NCBI GenBank assembly: GCA_944385395.1
Contig: CALWXA010000052.1
Location: 1-62,162, forward strand
Direction: 5' to 3'
DNA length: 62,162 nt
Origin: an uncultured Oscillospiraceae bacterium
GTDB lineage: Bacteria > Bacillota > Clostridia > Oscillospirales > Oscillospiraceae
In this document: positions 8,501 through 19,478 of the stretch, one piece after another
Layout: the number at the start of each line of letters is the position of its first letter
Position numbering within the stretch: the first letter of the stretch is position 1
Notes under the pieces: generated by a model
Told to the model about the DNA's origin: nothing
What the model saw: only the letters and a program-made list of their open reading frames with translations
Databases searched by the model: none
Made by a program: the position numbers and the translations under genes

Positions 8501-9541
8501 TTATTTTTTCAAGGCAAGTACCGCCTTGCGCAGGGCGTCCACCTGCTCCTGGGTAGTGGCCCAGCTGGCGCAGAAGCGAACGCCGGAATGGGTCTCGTCC
8601 ACTCTTGTCCAGTATTCGTAGCCGAAATTCTTGCCGATCTCTTCCAATTCCGCATCCGACATGATGGGATACTGCTGGTTGGTATCGGAGTCAAACAGCA
8701 TGGGATAACCGGCAGACACAAAGATATCCCGGATCTGGTAGGCCATTTCATTGGCGTGCCGTGCGATCTTGAGATAGAGATCATCGGTAAAGAGGACATC
8801 AAACTGGATGCCCAGCAGACGGCCCTTGGCCAGCATACCGCCCCGCTGCTTGATCATGTACCGGAAATCCTTTTTCAGCGCCGGATTCATGATGACAACC
8901 GCTTCGCCGAACAAGGCGCCGATCTTGGTGCCGCCGATATAGAACACGTCGCACAGCCGTGCGATCTCCGGCATGGTCAGATCTGCCGAATCGGAAGTCA
9001 GACCATAGCCCAGCCGGGCACCGTCGATGAACAGGGGAAGGCCGTATTTCCGGCAGGTGTTGAACATCTCGGTCAGCTCTGCCTTGGTATACAGGGTGCC
9101 GCCCTCCGTGGGGTAGGAGATATACACCATGCCGGGCTGAACGATGTGTTCCACGCTCTCATCATTCTGCTGCCACAGATAGTATTCCTCCACCTGCCGG
9201 GCGGTAATCTTTCCGTTATCGGTAGGCAGGGCAATGACCTTGTGGCCGGTGGACTCAATGGCGCCGGTCTCATGGCAGTTGATGTGACCGCTCACTGCCG
9301 TCAGAACGCCCTGATAGGGACGGAGGATCGAGGCGATCACAGTGGTGTTGGTCTGGGTCCCGCCCACCAGGAAGTGGACGTCGGCCTCCGGAGCCTGACA
9401 GGCAGCCTTGATCTTCTCTGCTGCCTGCTGGCAGAATTCGTCACAGCCGTACCCAACGGTCTGGAGCATATTGGTTTGGAGCAGCTTTTCCATAATGGCA
9501 GGATGAGCGCCCTCCAGATAGTCGCTGTTGAAATGAATCAT
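8501..9541 (-). CDS. Low-specificity threonine aldolase-like PLP enzyme
   Basis: A 346-residue fold-type I PLP enzyme of the threonine aldolase/beta-eliminating lyase family. The likely PLP lysine is in GGTKIG near residue 204, and the upstream FIDGARLGYG segment carries the Asp that contacts the pyridine nitrogen. Members cleave L-threonine or L-allo-threonine to glycine and acetaldehyde. The opening MIHFNSDYLEGAHP is typical of a branch common in Clostridia. It heads a two-gene unit with the MurE-like ligase. Exact substrate is unproven. Confidence 0.88.
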   Translation of the reverse strand: MIHFNSDYLEGAHPAIMEKLLQTNMLQTVGYGCDEFCQQAAEKIKAACQAPEADVHFLVGGTQTNTTVIASILRPYQGVLTAVSGHINCHETGAIESTGHKVIALPTDNGKITARQVEEYYLWQQNDESVEHIVQPGMVYISYPTEGGTLYTKAELTEMFNTCRKYGLPLFIDGARLGYGLTSDSADLTMPEIARLCDVFYIGGTKIGALFGEAVVIMNPALKKDFRYMIKQRGGMLAKGRLLGIQFDVLFTDDLYLKIARHANEMAYQIRDIFVSAGYPMLFDSDTNQQYPIMSDAELEEIGKNFGYEYWTRVDETHSGVRFCASWATTQEQVDALRKAVLALKK

Positions 9542-9625
9542 AGGACGATTACTCCTTTCCGCAATTTCTTATATTTTACAGCAATCTAAGCGGCAAGTAA
9601 AGAATAAATTCATATGCTGCTTTTC

Positions 9626-9654
9626 TTGCAACCGGCGGCGGAATCTGATACAAT
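9626..9654 (+). promoter_or_regulatory. Putative promoter for sortase gene
   Basis: TTGCAA, 17-base spacer, TACAAT, ending 27 bases before the sortase ATG. Confidence 0.6.
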
Positions 9655-9681
9655 GAGGAAAAATCCCTAAGGAGGGAAACT

Positions 9682-10419
9682 ATGAAGAAAAGCGTTTTCT
9701 ATATTCTCATCGCCGTACTGGCGGCTGTGTTCCTTTTCGCAGCATATCAGTTGGGTTCCTATTTCTGGGCCAAGTTCCAGAGCGACCGGCTGAATAATGA
9801 GGCATCCAAATACGTGGATTATCAGTCCGGTGATGAAACCGGCGGATCTGCTGCCCAGGGCGGCGACCCCGAACAGATCCAGGTTGACTTTGAGGCGCTG
9901 CGTGCCATCAATGACGATATCGTGGGCTGGATCTATTGCCCCGACACTCTCATCAACTATCCCATTGTCAAAGGCACAGACAATGAGTATTATCTCACTC
10001 ACCTCATTGATAACAGCTGGAATCAGAATGGCTCCATTTTCATGGACTATCGCAATGCCACCGATTTCACTGACGGCAATACCCTGATCTACGGTCACAA
10101 CATGAAGACCGGCGCTATGTTCCGGGCCCTGATGGACTATAAGTCCCAGAGCTTCTATGACGAGCATCCTTATATCTATATCTATACGCCTGAGCAGAAC
10201 TATCGGATGGATCTGCTGGCAGGAAGCATCGTAGACCACGATGCAGATATCTATACCCTGACCCCCACGGAAGACATCATCAGCAACTGCATGAACAATT
10301 CGACTTTCAGCCCCAAGACCAGCTATGCAGGCGGCGATATCGTTACGCTGTCCACCTGCACTTCGGCCTATGATAATGCCCGGTATGTGATCCTTGGCCA
10401 GCTAACAGCCATTGAGTGA
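9682..10419 (+). CDS. srtB: Class B sortase
   Basis: A 245-residue membrane-anchored transpeptidase. One N-terminal hydrophobic segment (residues 5-25) is followed by a linker and the sortase domain. The catalytic triad is visible: His in YGHNM (about 139), Cys in TLSTC (about 226) and Arg in the following NARYV (about 234). Class B sortases in Clostridia attach selected surface proteins to peptidoglycan. No LPXTG-like or NPQTN-like substrate gene is next to it, so its targets lie elsewhere. It has its own promoter and terminator. Confidence 0.95.
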   Translation: MKKSVFYILIAVLAAVFLFAAYQLGSYFWAKFQSDRLNNEASKYVDYQSGDETGGSAAQGGDPEQIQVDFEALRAINDDIVGWIYCPDTLINYPIVKGTDNEYYLTHLIDNSWNQNGSIFMDYRNATDFTDGNTLIYGHNMKTGAMFRALMDYKSQSFYDEHPYIYIYTPEQNYRMDLLAGSIVDHDADIYTLTPTEDIISNCMNNSTFSPKTSYAGGDIVTLSTCTSAYDNARYVILGQLTAIE

Positions 10420-10425
10420 CCGAAA

Positions 10426-10455
10426 AAAAGACGCCCCATGGGGCGTCTTTTTATT
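10426..10455 (+). terminator. Terminator of sortase gene
   Basis: Stem AAAAGACGCCCC/GGGGCGTCTTTT with a short loop and a T tract; A-rich on the other flank. Confidence 0.88.
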
Positions 10456-10480
10456 GCCCCGGAATCATCGATACAAATGC

Positions 10481-10512
10481 AAAAGCTCCGCATCGTTTGA
10501 TGCGGAGCTTTT
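10481..10512 (-). terminator. Terminator after tRNA-Arg
   Basis: A perfect 14-bp stem AAAAGCTCCGCATC/GATGCGGAGCTTTT with a 4-base loop, immediately after the encoded CCA of the tRNA on the minus strand. Confidence 0.8.
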
Positions 10513-10588
10513 GGCACGCCGTGAGGGATTCGAACCCCCGGCCTTCTGGTCCGTAGCCAGACGCTCTATCCAGCTGAGCTAACGGCGC
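10512..10588 (-). tRNA. tRNA-Arg (ACG anticodon)
   Basis: A 77-base cloverleaf with CCA encoded at its 3' end (10512-10514). The anticodon loop reads CTACGGA between TCTGG/CCAGA arms, giving anticodon ACG, which reads CGU, CGC and CGA when A34 is edited to inosine. The T loop TTCGAAT and the D arm GCTC-AGCTGGATA-GAGC are canonical. The first acceptor pair is a G-U wobble. It stands alone, followed by a strong terminator. Confidence 0.97.
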
Positions 10589-10676
10589 ATGTCTCACAGA
10601 CAGCTTAGTTATGGTAGCATATTTCATCGAGAAATGCAAGAGAAAATTTTGACATTTTTCAATTTTTTCTTGTCCC

Positions 10677-10705
10677 TTGTCAAGTGTCGCATTTTGTGCT
10701 ATGTT
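10677..10705 (+). promoter_or_regulatory. Putative promoter for DivIVA-like gene
   Basis: TTGTCA, 17-base spacer, TATGTT; the coding start follows at 10739. Confidence 0.5.
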
Positions 10706-10738
10706 AAGGGAAAATCAGGTTGGGTGGAGGAGCATATC

Positions 10739-11341
10739 ATGGGCGCAAATTTCAAAACCTGCCTGTTCGGTGGCTTTGACCGGCAGGATGTGGTTTCCTT
10801 TATTGAAAAGACTTCTCGGGAAAGTCGGGAACGGATCGAAGAGCTGGAGCGGGAAAACCAGACATTGCAGCAGAAAAACCAGAGCATGGACAGCGAACTG
10901 CGTCTGATGCGCCAGCAATTCATGGATAATGCCCAGCAGGCAGGCCTTGCCCAGCAGCTGTCTGCACAGGTTGAGGAACTTACGCAAAAGCTTACCTCGC
11001 TGGAAGAGGAAGCGGCTGCGCTGCGCTGTGAGGCGGCAGAGTACCGTGCCATGAAAGATCATATTGCCGATATCGAAATCAGTGCCCACCGCCGTACGGA
11101 AGAATTCCGCGCCGCTGCGGTGGCCCGGATGCATGAGATCATGGACCAGCAACTGGAGTGGTGCCGGCAGTCCAACCAGCAGTATCAGGAGCTGAGCCAC
11201 CAGTTTGCTCAGAAACTGCAGGCAGCCCAGCAGATGATCTCCAACCCGGATCTGAGCGGCTTCGAGCGCATGACGGCCCAGCTGCAGGAACTGGGACGGC
11301 AGCTGGATGAACCCCAGGATCCCCCGGTAGATGAAGCATAA
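10739..11341 (+). CDS. DivIVA-like coiled-coil protein
   Basis: A 200-residue soluble protein. The N-terminal segment [16 protein letters not shown] resembles the membrane-binding head of clostridial DivIVA-domain proteins, and residues 25-100 form a Glu/Gln/Leu-rich coiled coil. Such proteins recognise curved membrane and recruit division or cell-wall factors; the assignment here rests on pattern, not on a firm match. The ATG at 10739 has a GGAGGAG site; an upstream ATG at 10589 has none. It is flanked by its own promoter and a bidirectional terminator. Confidence 0.75.
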   Translation: MGANFKTCLFGGFDRQDVVSFIEKTSRESRERIEELERENQTLQQKNQSMDSELRLMRQQFMDNAQQAGLAQQLSAQVEELTQKLTSLEEEAAALRCEAAEYRAMKDHIADIEISAHRRTEEFRAAAVARMHEIMDQQLEWCRQSNQQYQELSHQFAQKLQAAQQMISNPDLSGFERMTAQLQELGRQLDEPQDPPVDEA

Positions 11342-11376
11342 AAAGAAGGCCATCCATTGGATGGCCTTCTTTTTAT
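11341..11376. terminator. Bidirectional terminator
   Basis: Stem AAAAGAAGGCCATCCA/TGGATGGCCTTCTTTT with A-rich and T-rich flanks, shared by the convergent DivIVA-like gene and asnA. Confidence 0.9.
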
Positions 11377-11380
11377 GTGT

Positions 11381-12391
11381 TTACAGCAGCATGATGCCGG
11401 CTTTCTGGCAGATATCCTGGGTCTCCTGATCCCACAGGCTCACCTGTACCTCGCCGATGTGGCAGGTGGCGATCATCAGCATGCACAGCCGGGACTGACC
11501 GATACCGCCGCCGATGGTCAGGGGCAGTTCGCCATTGAGCAACATACGGTGGAAGGGCAGCTCCCGTCGGTCATCGCATCCCCGCAGCCGCAGCTGCCGG
11601 TCCATGGATTCCTCATCCACCCGGATGCCCATGGAAGAGAGCTCAAAAGATTTCTCCAGCACCGGGTTCCACATGAGGAGATCGCCGTTGAGCTGCCAAT
11701 CGTCATAGTCCGGAGCACGCCCATCGTGGGGCTGGCCGGAGCGCTTGAGATTGCCGCCGATCTGCATCAGAAACACGGTAGGATGTTCCCGGCAGATAGC
11801 GTGTTCCCGCTCCTTGGGAGTCAGATCAGGATACCGGTCCTCCAGCTCCTGAGAGGTGACGAAATAGACATTCCGATCCAGCTTGGTATGCAGGCTGGGG
11901 AACGCGATCTGCAGGGCATCGTTGGTCTCGCAGATGGCGCCCACGATAGAACGGACGGTCTGCTTGAGATACTCCAGGTTGCGCTCTTCCCGGGTAATGA
12001 TCTTTTCCCAGTCCCACTGGTCTACATAGATGGAGTGGATATTGTCCACTTCCTCGTCCCGGCGAATGGCGTTCATATCGGTGAACAGTCCCTTGCCCTC
12101 ATGGAACTCGTAGCGCTTCAGGGCCAGACGCTTCCACTTGGCCAGGGAATGCACCACCTGGCCGTTGGCAGATACATCAGGGATATCAAAACGGACGGGG
12201 CGCTCCACGCCGTTGAGATTATCGTTCAAACCGGAATTCTCATCCACAAACAGGGGAGCGGACACACGGCGCAGATTCAGCGCATTGCCCAGATTCACCT
12301 GAAAATTGCTCTTGATGAACTCGATGGCCCGCTGCATTTCGTAAACCGAAAGGGGCGTTTTGTAGCCATCCGGAATGAAGACTTTGCTCAT
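11381..12391 (-). CDS. asnA: Aspartate--ammonia ligase (asparagine synthetase A)
   Basis: A 336-residue AsnA, an aminoacyl-tRNA-synthetase-like enzyme making asparagine from aspartate, ammonia and ATP. Family segments include RRVSAPLFV, the SIYVDQWDWEK block at about residue 115 and the C-terminal GGGIGQSRLCM motif. Length matches the family (about 330). The ATG at 12391 follows AAAGAGGTG; a GTG nine bases upstream is possible. Ammonia use fits the nearby glutamine synthetase and an ammonia-rich gut setting. Confidence 0.97.
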   Translation of the reverse strand: MSKVFIPDGYKTPLSVYEMQRAIEFIKSNFQVNLGNALNLRRVSAPLFVDENSGLNDNLNGVERPVRFDIPDVSANGQVVHSLAKWKRLALKRYEFHEGKGLFTDMNAIRRDEEVDNIHSIYVDQWDWEKIITREERNLEYLKQTVRSIVGAICETNDALQIAFPSLHTKLDRNVYFVTSQELEDRYPDLTPKEREHAICREHPTVFLMQIGGNLKRSGQPHDGRAPDYDDWQLNGDLLMWNPVLEKSFELSSMGIRVDEESMDRQLRLRGCDDRRELPFHRMLLNGELPLTIGGGIGQSRLCMLMIATCHIGEVQVSLWDQETQDICQKAGIMLL

Positions 12392-12505
12392 AGGAAGCAC
12401 CTCTTTCTTTCAAAACATATGTGCTATTATAGGGCCTGCCGCCGCTGATTGCAACTGGAAGAACTCACAGAATTGTCCATGCAGCAGGGAAGATCGGCAG
12501 AAAAA

Positions 12506-13696
12506 TCAGCCAAAAGCATCCATCATGGCCTGGAAGGCAGGCAGGGAGCGGCGGATCATATCCGCTGCCACGCAGTAGGAAAGCCGCAGATACCCGGGGC
12601 AGCCAAACCCGTCGCCGGGTACTACCAGCAGATCATGCTCCAGTTTGGCTTTTTGGGAGAATGCCACAGCGTCTCCGTTGGGGGCCTTTACAAAGAGATA
12701 GAAGGCTCCGTCCGGCTTGGCACAGACATAGCCCATATCCGTCAGTGCACCGTACAGCAGCTTCCGGTTTTCATCGTATGCCGCCAGATCCGGCATCTGA
12801 CTGGCACAGCGCTGGATCACCAGCTGCATCAGGGTGGGCGGACAGACGTGACCCATGGACCGCGCAGCTCCGGCTACAGCGGCATATACGCCAGCGCCCT
12901 CTTCCACCCAGTCCGGTATCAGTACGTAGCCGATACGTTCGCCCGGCAAAGACAGGGATTTGGAGTAGGAATAGCATACAATGGTATTGGGATAGATGCA
13001 GGGAATAAAGGGGACCTCCACGCCGTCATACACCAATTCCCGGTAGGGCTCATCGGCGATGATGTAGATGGGATGCCCGTACTGGCTGCTCTTGCGCTGC
13101 AGAAGCGCCGCCACCTGCTCCAGGGTACTGCGGGTGTAGACCACGCCGGAGGGATTGTTGGGGGAGTTGAGGATCAGTGCCCGGGTGTGGGGCGTGAGAC
13201 TTTCTTCCAAAGCCTCCAGTCGAATCTGGAAGGAGGGCACGTCTGCCGGCACTACTACCAGCTTACCGCCGTTGGACTCCACAAAGGGGCGGTATTCCGG
13301 AAAGAAGGGCGCCACCACTGCGATCTCACTGTCTGCATCGCATATAAGAGCCTTGATGACGGAAATCAGCGCCGGTGCTGCACCGCAGGTAAGAAACAGG
13401 TTGCCTGCATGCAGAGAGGTGCCGAGCCGGCGGTTGAGATCGTCAGCGATGGCCTGGCGGGTCTCCGTAAAACCGGCGGCCATGGAATAGCCGTGCACAC
13501 GGATGGAGTCGGTATCCTGCAGGATATCTGTAATGGCCTGATTCACAGCTTTGGGGGCGGGGATGCTGGGATTGCCCAGAGAATAGTCGTAAACGTGTTC
13601 ACTGCCTACCTCAGCACTGCGCTGCAGCCCATAGGCAAATAGTTCCCGGATGACAGAGGGCTCGGTGCCCAGCTGATGAAATACCTCATTGACCAT
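12506..13696 (-). CDS. Class I/II pyridoxal-phosphate aminotransferase
   Basis: A 396-residue AspC-type aminotransferase. The PLP lysine is in YSYSKSLSLPGERIG, with NSPNNPSG and the C-terminal Arg in LRLSYC typical of fold-type I. It probably transfers amino groups from an amino acid such as aspartate or alanine to 2-oxoglutarate; the substrate is not readable. It precedes asnA by 114 bases on the same strand, so they might be co-expressed, though the gap could hold a promoter. Confidence 0.9.
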   Translation of the reverse strand: MVNEVFHQLGTEPSVIRELFAYGLQRSAEVGSEHVYDYSLGNPSIPAPKAVNQAITDILQDTDSIRVHGYSMAAGFTETRQAIADDLNRRLGTSLHAGNLFLTCGAAPALISVIKALICDADSEIAVVAPFFPEYRPFVESNGGKLVVVPADVPSFQIRLEALEESLTPHTRALILNSPNNPSGVVYTRSTLEQVAALLQRKSSQYGHPIYIIADEPYRELVYDGVEVPFIPCIYPNTIVCYSYSKSLSLPGERIGYVLIPDWVEEGAGVYAAVAGAARSMGHVCPPTLMQLVIQRCASQMPDLAAYDENRKLLYGALTDMGYVCAKPDGAFYLFVKAPNGDAVAFSQKAKLEHDLLVVPGDGFGCPGYLRLSYCVAADMIRRSLPAFQAMMDAFG

Positions 13697-13812
13697 GAAT
13701 GGATCCTCCTAACTGATATAACGGTGCTGCCGGAAAGACAGCACTATGATTGTAGCCCGGATTTACCATATCGTCAATCTTCTTAGGGGAAAAAGGCCGA
13801 TAACGGCAGCCC

Positions 13813-13841
13813 TTGACGAAAAACCTTTCACCGGATATACT
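13813..13841 (+). promoter_or_regulatory. Putative promoter for YkvI-like gene
   Basis: TTGACG, 17-base spacer, TATACT; followed by an AGGAGGGAAAG ribosome site and the ATG at 13876. Confidence 0.65.
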
Positions 13842-13875
13842 GGGTGAGTGTGCAATTCAGTACAGGAGGGAAAGC

Positions 13876-14943
13876 ATGAAAGAGATCAGATGGCCGGCGC
13901 TGGCATTTTCCTATGTGGGATGCTTTTTAGGTGCCGGCTTTGTTTCCGGCCAGGAACTGTGGCAGTTTTTCGGTTCCTTCGGCAACTGGGGGTATTTGGG
14001 GTTTGCGGTAGCCGCCGCGCTGTTTGTGGTGTTTGGAATCCTGCTCATCCGCATCACCCAGATCAGCGGCATTGAGGAAATGGACCGTGTGCTGGTACCC
14101 TGGGATATTCCCTGGCTTCGGATGGTCACCGGCGTGATTGAAGCGCTGTTTCTGCTGGGCGTAGTCATCATCATGACCGCTGGCGTGGGTGCCATGCTGC
14201 AGCAGCTTCTGAACCTGCCGGTTTGGATCGGTGATGCACTGTTTGCCCTGACGGTGGTGCTGGTGGCATTCTTCGGTGTGTCCGGCATGATCAATGTCTT
14301 TTCTGCGCTGGTTCCCGTGCTGGTGGGGGCTACAGTGCTGTTCGCTGTGGCGGCTTTCGGCAAATTCGGTACCGGTGAGATCTTCTCTCTCACTAATGTA
14401 AACACCAATCCGCTGATGCCCAACTGGTTTATCGCAGCGCTGACCTATGTGGCCTATAACATCCTGGGCGCCATCGGTATCATCACCCCGGTGGGCAAGC
14501 ACGTGAAGAACAAGGGCACGGTGTGGGCCGGCATCATTCTGGCAGGTTTCCTGCTGATGGGCGTAGCCGGCAGTGTCATTATGTCTCTGGCGGTATACCT
14601 TCCGGCGGTGGAAGCAGAGCTTCCCATGGTAGCCCTGGCCACCAATATCAGTTCTGTTCTGGGCGCCTGCTACGGCGTACTGCTGGTACTGGGCATGTTC
14701 TGCAATGCGCTGGCCTCTCTGGTGGGGCTGGTGTTTTACCTGGAGAAAAAACAGCCCCGGCTGCAGCAGCACCGTAAGCCGCTGCTGGCGGTATCCGGGG
14801 TCATCATGTGGCTGGGCAGCCTGGTGGGATTCGGTGATCTCATCGGCGTGGTATTTCCTGTGTTCGGCTATATCAGCATCATCTTCCTGGTATGCCTGGT
14901 GATCCATTTCATCCAGTGCCGCCGCAAGGAAGCTGTGGTTTGA
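13876..14943 (+). CDS. YkvI family membrane transporter
   Basis: A 355-residue integral membrane protein with about ten hydrophobic helices. The opening FSYVGCFLGAGFVSGQE, with its Gly-rich broken first helix, is the hallmark of the YkvI/LeuT-superfamily group. It is a probable secondary transporter of an amino acid or related solute; the substrate is unknown. The ATG at 13876 is supported by AGGAGGG and a promoter just upstream. It is transcribed alone. Confidence 0.85.
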   Translation: MKEIRWPALAFSYVGCFLGAGFVSGQELWQFFGSFGNWGYLGFAVAAALFVVFGILLIRITQISGIEEMDRVLVPWDIPWLRMVTGVIEALFLLGVVIIMTAGVGAMLQQLLNLPVWIGDALFALTVVLVAFFGVSGMINVFSALVPVLVGATVLFAVAAFGKFGTGEIFSLTNVNTNPLMPNWFIAALTYVAYNILGAIGIITPVGKHVKNKGTVWAGIILAGFLLMGVAGSVIMSLAVYLPAVEAELPMVALATNISSVLGACYGVLLVLGMFCNALASLVGLVFYLEKKQPRLQQHRKPLLAVSGVIMWLGSLVGFGDLIGVVFPVFGYISIIFLVCLVIHFIQCRRKEAVV

Positions 14944-14952
14944 CTGATTCTG

Positions 14953-14990
14953 AAAAAATCCCCTCTGCCATAGTGCAGAGGGGATTTTCA
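14953..14990. terminator. Bidirectional terminator
   Basis: A perfect 14-bp stem AAAATCCCCTCTGC/GCAGAGGGGATTTT, serving the convergent ykvI-like and glnN genes. Confidence 0.88.
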
Positions 14991-15008
14991 TATTCCTTTT
15001 TGACGGTC

Positions 15009-17108
<2,100 letters not shown>

Positions 17109-17145
17109 ATTGGAAAGCTCCTTTCACTGCCGCTCAGGCGGCAAA

Positions 17146-17766
17146 TTAAAACAAACTGACAATCCAGGGGGTCACATAGGCCTCGATCAAAGAGGCAAAC
17201 AGCAGCAGCGGGAATACCCGCAGCACCAGCACGCGGCAGATCTGAATGAACGACGGGACCATAGGCGGTCTGGGTTTATGACGAATGGCGGCATTGATGA
17301 GACCGCACAGATAAATGCCCAGTGCAATGGAGATCACCAAAGCCGGCAGCTCCAGGATCCCGTGGGGAACGATGGCTGCCAGATACATCAGGATGGAGTA
17401 GCCATTGTGTATATAATAGGCCGCAAAAACGCCCAAAAGTATGGCATTGATACCCAGTGACAGAGCCGGGAGGAATATAAATGGTATCACGCCATAGATG
17501 GTAGTGGCTATAGTGGCCCGGATGTTGTTTTGCAGCAGCGCCCAGGCACTGATGCTGCCATCTTCAGACTGAACACCTGCCGATTGCAGCTGCTGGGCAA
17601 ACTGTTGGATAAACCTTCCGGCGAAATCAGGAAAGAACAGGCCTGCCAGCAAGCCCAGCAGAATCATTGCCCCGAAGGCCACAGCACACATCCAAAGGGT
17701 AGAGGCAAACTCGCCCCGCAAAAAGGCAGAGGTCTGCCGGTTTTCATTTTTCAACCAATCCATCAT
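17146..17766 (-). CDS. spoIIM: Stage II sporulation protein M-like membrane protein
   Basis: A 206-residue membrane protein with about five hydrophobic helices and the family block VPHGILELPALVIS. SpoIIM works with SpoIID and SpoIIP in septal peptidoglycan thinning and engulfment; homologues outside the spoIIDMP role exist, so function is inferred. The ATG at 17766 overlaps the gltX stop (ATGATG), meaning coupling to gltX translation. The sandwich between gltX and glnN is unexpected for a sporulation gene. Confidence 0.85.
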   Translation of the reverse strand: MMDWLKNENRQTSAFLRGEFASTLWMCAVAFGAMILLGLLAGLFFPDFAGRFIQQFAQQLQSAGVQSEDGSISAWALLQNNIRATIATTIYGVIPFIFLPALSLGINAILLGVFAAYYIHNGYSILMYLAAIVPHGILELPALVISIALGIYLCGLINAAIRHKPRPPMVPSFIQICRVLVLRVFPLLLFASLIEAYVTPWIVSLF

Positions 17767-19250
17767 GCCTGCAGTTTCTCCACACCCATGCGCAGCCGCC
17801 GCAGGGTTTCTTCCTTCCCGAGGATGCCGCAGATCTCCACGGCGCCGCCGGGAGTCACCAGCTTGCCGGCAGCGGCGATACGCACCGGCCACATCAGCGT
17901 GGCGTTCTTCACCTCCAGCTGCTGGGCAAGGCCCATCAGTGCGTCATGGATACCGTCATTACTCCAGTCCGCCAGATTTTCCAGAACGGGGATGGCCGCC
18001 TGCAGCATGGCCAGAGATACCTGGGCGTCCGTCTTGGACTTCTTGTTGGTGAAAAAGGCCACATCATAATCCGGGAGCGTATCAAAAAAGTCTACTTTTT
18101 CCGGGATCTCCGTCAGCTTTTCGCAGCGGGCCTGCAGCACGGCGGCAATGGCAGCGGCGTCATACCGGGGATCCTTGACGCTCTGGCGGATATAGGGCGC
18201 TGCCACACGGGCAAAGTCCTGAGGCTCCATGCTCCGGAGATATACCGCATTGAAATGATCCAGCTTGGCCCGGTCAAAGATGGCGGGAGACTTGGAAATG
18301 CCTGTAATGTCGAATGCCTTTACAAGCTCCTGCAGAGAGAAGATTTCCTGCTCAGACTGTTCACCTTTGGGGGACCAGCCCAGCAGCGCCACATAGTTCA
18401 GGATGGCCTCGGTGAGATAGCCCTGGGCCTTGAGCTCCTCATAGGAGGGATCGCCGTGGCGCTTGGACATCTTGTTCTGGGCATCCCGCATCACGGGGCT
18501 GCAGTGCACATAGGTGGGGACTTCCCAGCCAAAAGCCTGATAGAGCAGGTTATACTTGGGAGCAGAGGAAAGATACTCGCTGCCCCGGACCACATGGGTA
18601 ATGCCCATCAGATGATCGTCAATAACGTTGGCGAAGTTGTATGTGGGCAGGCCGTCCCGCTTCAGCAGTACCTGATCGTCCAGGGTGCTGTTGTCCACAG
18701 TGATATCGCCAAAGATGGCATCGTGGAAGGTGGTGGTGCCCTCGGGGATCCGCTGGCGGATCACATAGGGCAGCCCCTGGGCCAGCTTTGCCTCCACTTC
18801 CTGGGCGGAGAGATCCCGGCAGGGATCGGCGGCCCGGTCAAATTCGCCGGAGTCCTCTTCCGACTCGGTCTTTTCACAGAAGCAGTAGTAGGCATGTCCC
18901 AACTCCACCAGCAGCCGGGCGTAGTGTCCGTAGGTATCCCGGCGCTGAGACTGAATATAGGGAGCCACCGGTCCGCCTACATCCGGACCTTCATCGTGGG
19001 TCAGGCCGCATTCAGCCATGGTGCGGTAGATCACATCCACAGCGCCGTCCACCAGACGGCCCTGGTCGGTGTCCTCGATCCGGAGAATGAACGTACCACC
19101 CTGAGACCGGGCAATGAGCCAGGTATACAGAGCCGTACGGAGATTGCCCACATGCATGTAGCCGGTGGGGGAGGGGGCAAAACGGGTGCGGACCTTGCCC
19201 CGGGGAATCTTGGCTTCCATTTCCTGAAAATACTGGCGGTCAAGGGTCAT
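17763..19250 (-). CDS. gltX: Glutamate--tRNA ligase
   Basis: A 495-residue class I aminoacyl-tRNA synthetase charging tRNA-Glu. The HIGH-type motif is HVGN within APSPTGYMHVGNLRT, and the KMSKR loop is intact near residue 260. Length is usual for the family. It starts a gltX-spoIIM-glnN operon, so glutamate charging and glutamine synthesis are transcribed together. Whether it also charges tRNA-Gln cannot be told here, since gatCAB and glnS are not in view. Confidence 0.97.
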   Translation of the reverse strand: MTLDRQYFQEMEAKIPRGKVRTRFAPSPTGYMHVGNLRTALYTWLIARSQGGTFILRIEDTDQGRLVDGAVDVIYRTMAECGLTHDEGPDVGGPVAPYIQSQRRDTYGHYARLLVELGHAYYCFCEKTESEEDSGEFDRAADPCRDLSAQEVEAKLAQGLPYVIRQRIPEGTTTFHDAIFGDITVDNSTLDDQVLLKRDGLPTYNFANVIDDHLMGITHVVRGSEYLSSAPKYNLLYQAFGWEVPTYVHCSPVMRDAQNKMSKRHGDPSYEELKAQGYLTEAILNYVALLGWSPKGEQSEQEIFSLQELVKAFDITGISKSPAIFDRAKLDHFNAVYLRSMEPQDFARVAAPYIRQSVKDPRYDAAAIAAVLQARCEKLTEIPEKVDFFDTLPDYDVAFFTNKKSKTDAQVSLAMLQAAIPVLENLADWSNDGIHDALMGLAQQLEVKNATLMWPVRIAAAGKLVTPGGAVEICGILGKEETLRRLRMGVEKLQA

Positions 19251-19354
19251 ACGGGTATCCTCCTGTCATGCGCCCCACAGGGCAGCGCAAAAAAATTCAC
19301 GTATCTATTATATGGAAAAGCGGCGGAAAGTCAATATTCATCCCGGTATGTCGG

Positions 19355-19383
19355 TTGCTTTTTCTCCCTGACCGTGGTATGAT
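19355..19383 (+). promoter_or_regulatory. Promoter for trpS
   Basis: TTGCTT, 17-base spacer, TATGAT. About 90 bases of leader follow, including a small hairpin CCTCC-TGCG-GGAGG near 19439-19452. No T-box signature is seen. Confidence 0.6.
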
Positions 19384-19478
19384 AAATTGATTTTTTGAAG
19401 CGTGCTGCGGCGGCTGGCGCTGCGGTGTGCAGGTCCATCCTCCTGCGGGAGGTATGACAGAAGGTGAGGTCGTACATA

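Noticed and set aside
7043-9589. Plus-strand open frame of about 850 codons opposite the MurE-like and aldolase genes
   Set aside because: Mirror frame of two well-supported minus-strand genes; no start context and no recognisable domain.
19384-19478. T-box riboswitch in the trpS leader
   Set aside because: The leader is only about 90 bases and lacks the conserved T-box sequence and specifier loop; just a small hairpin is seen.
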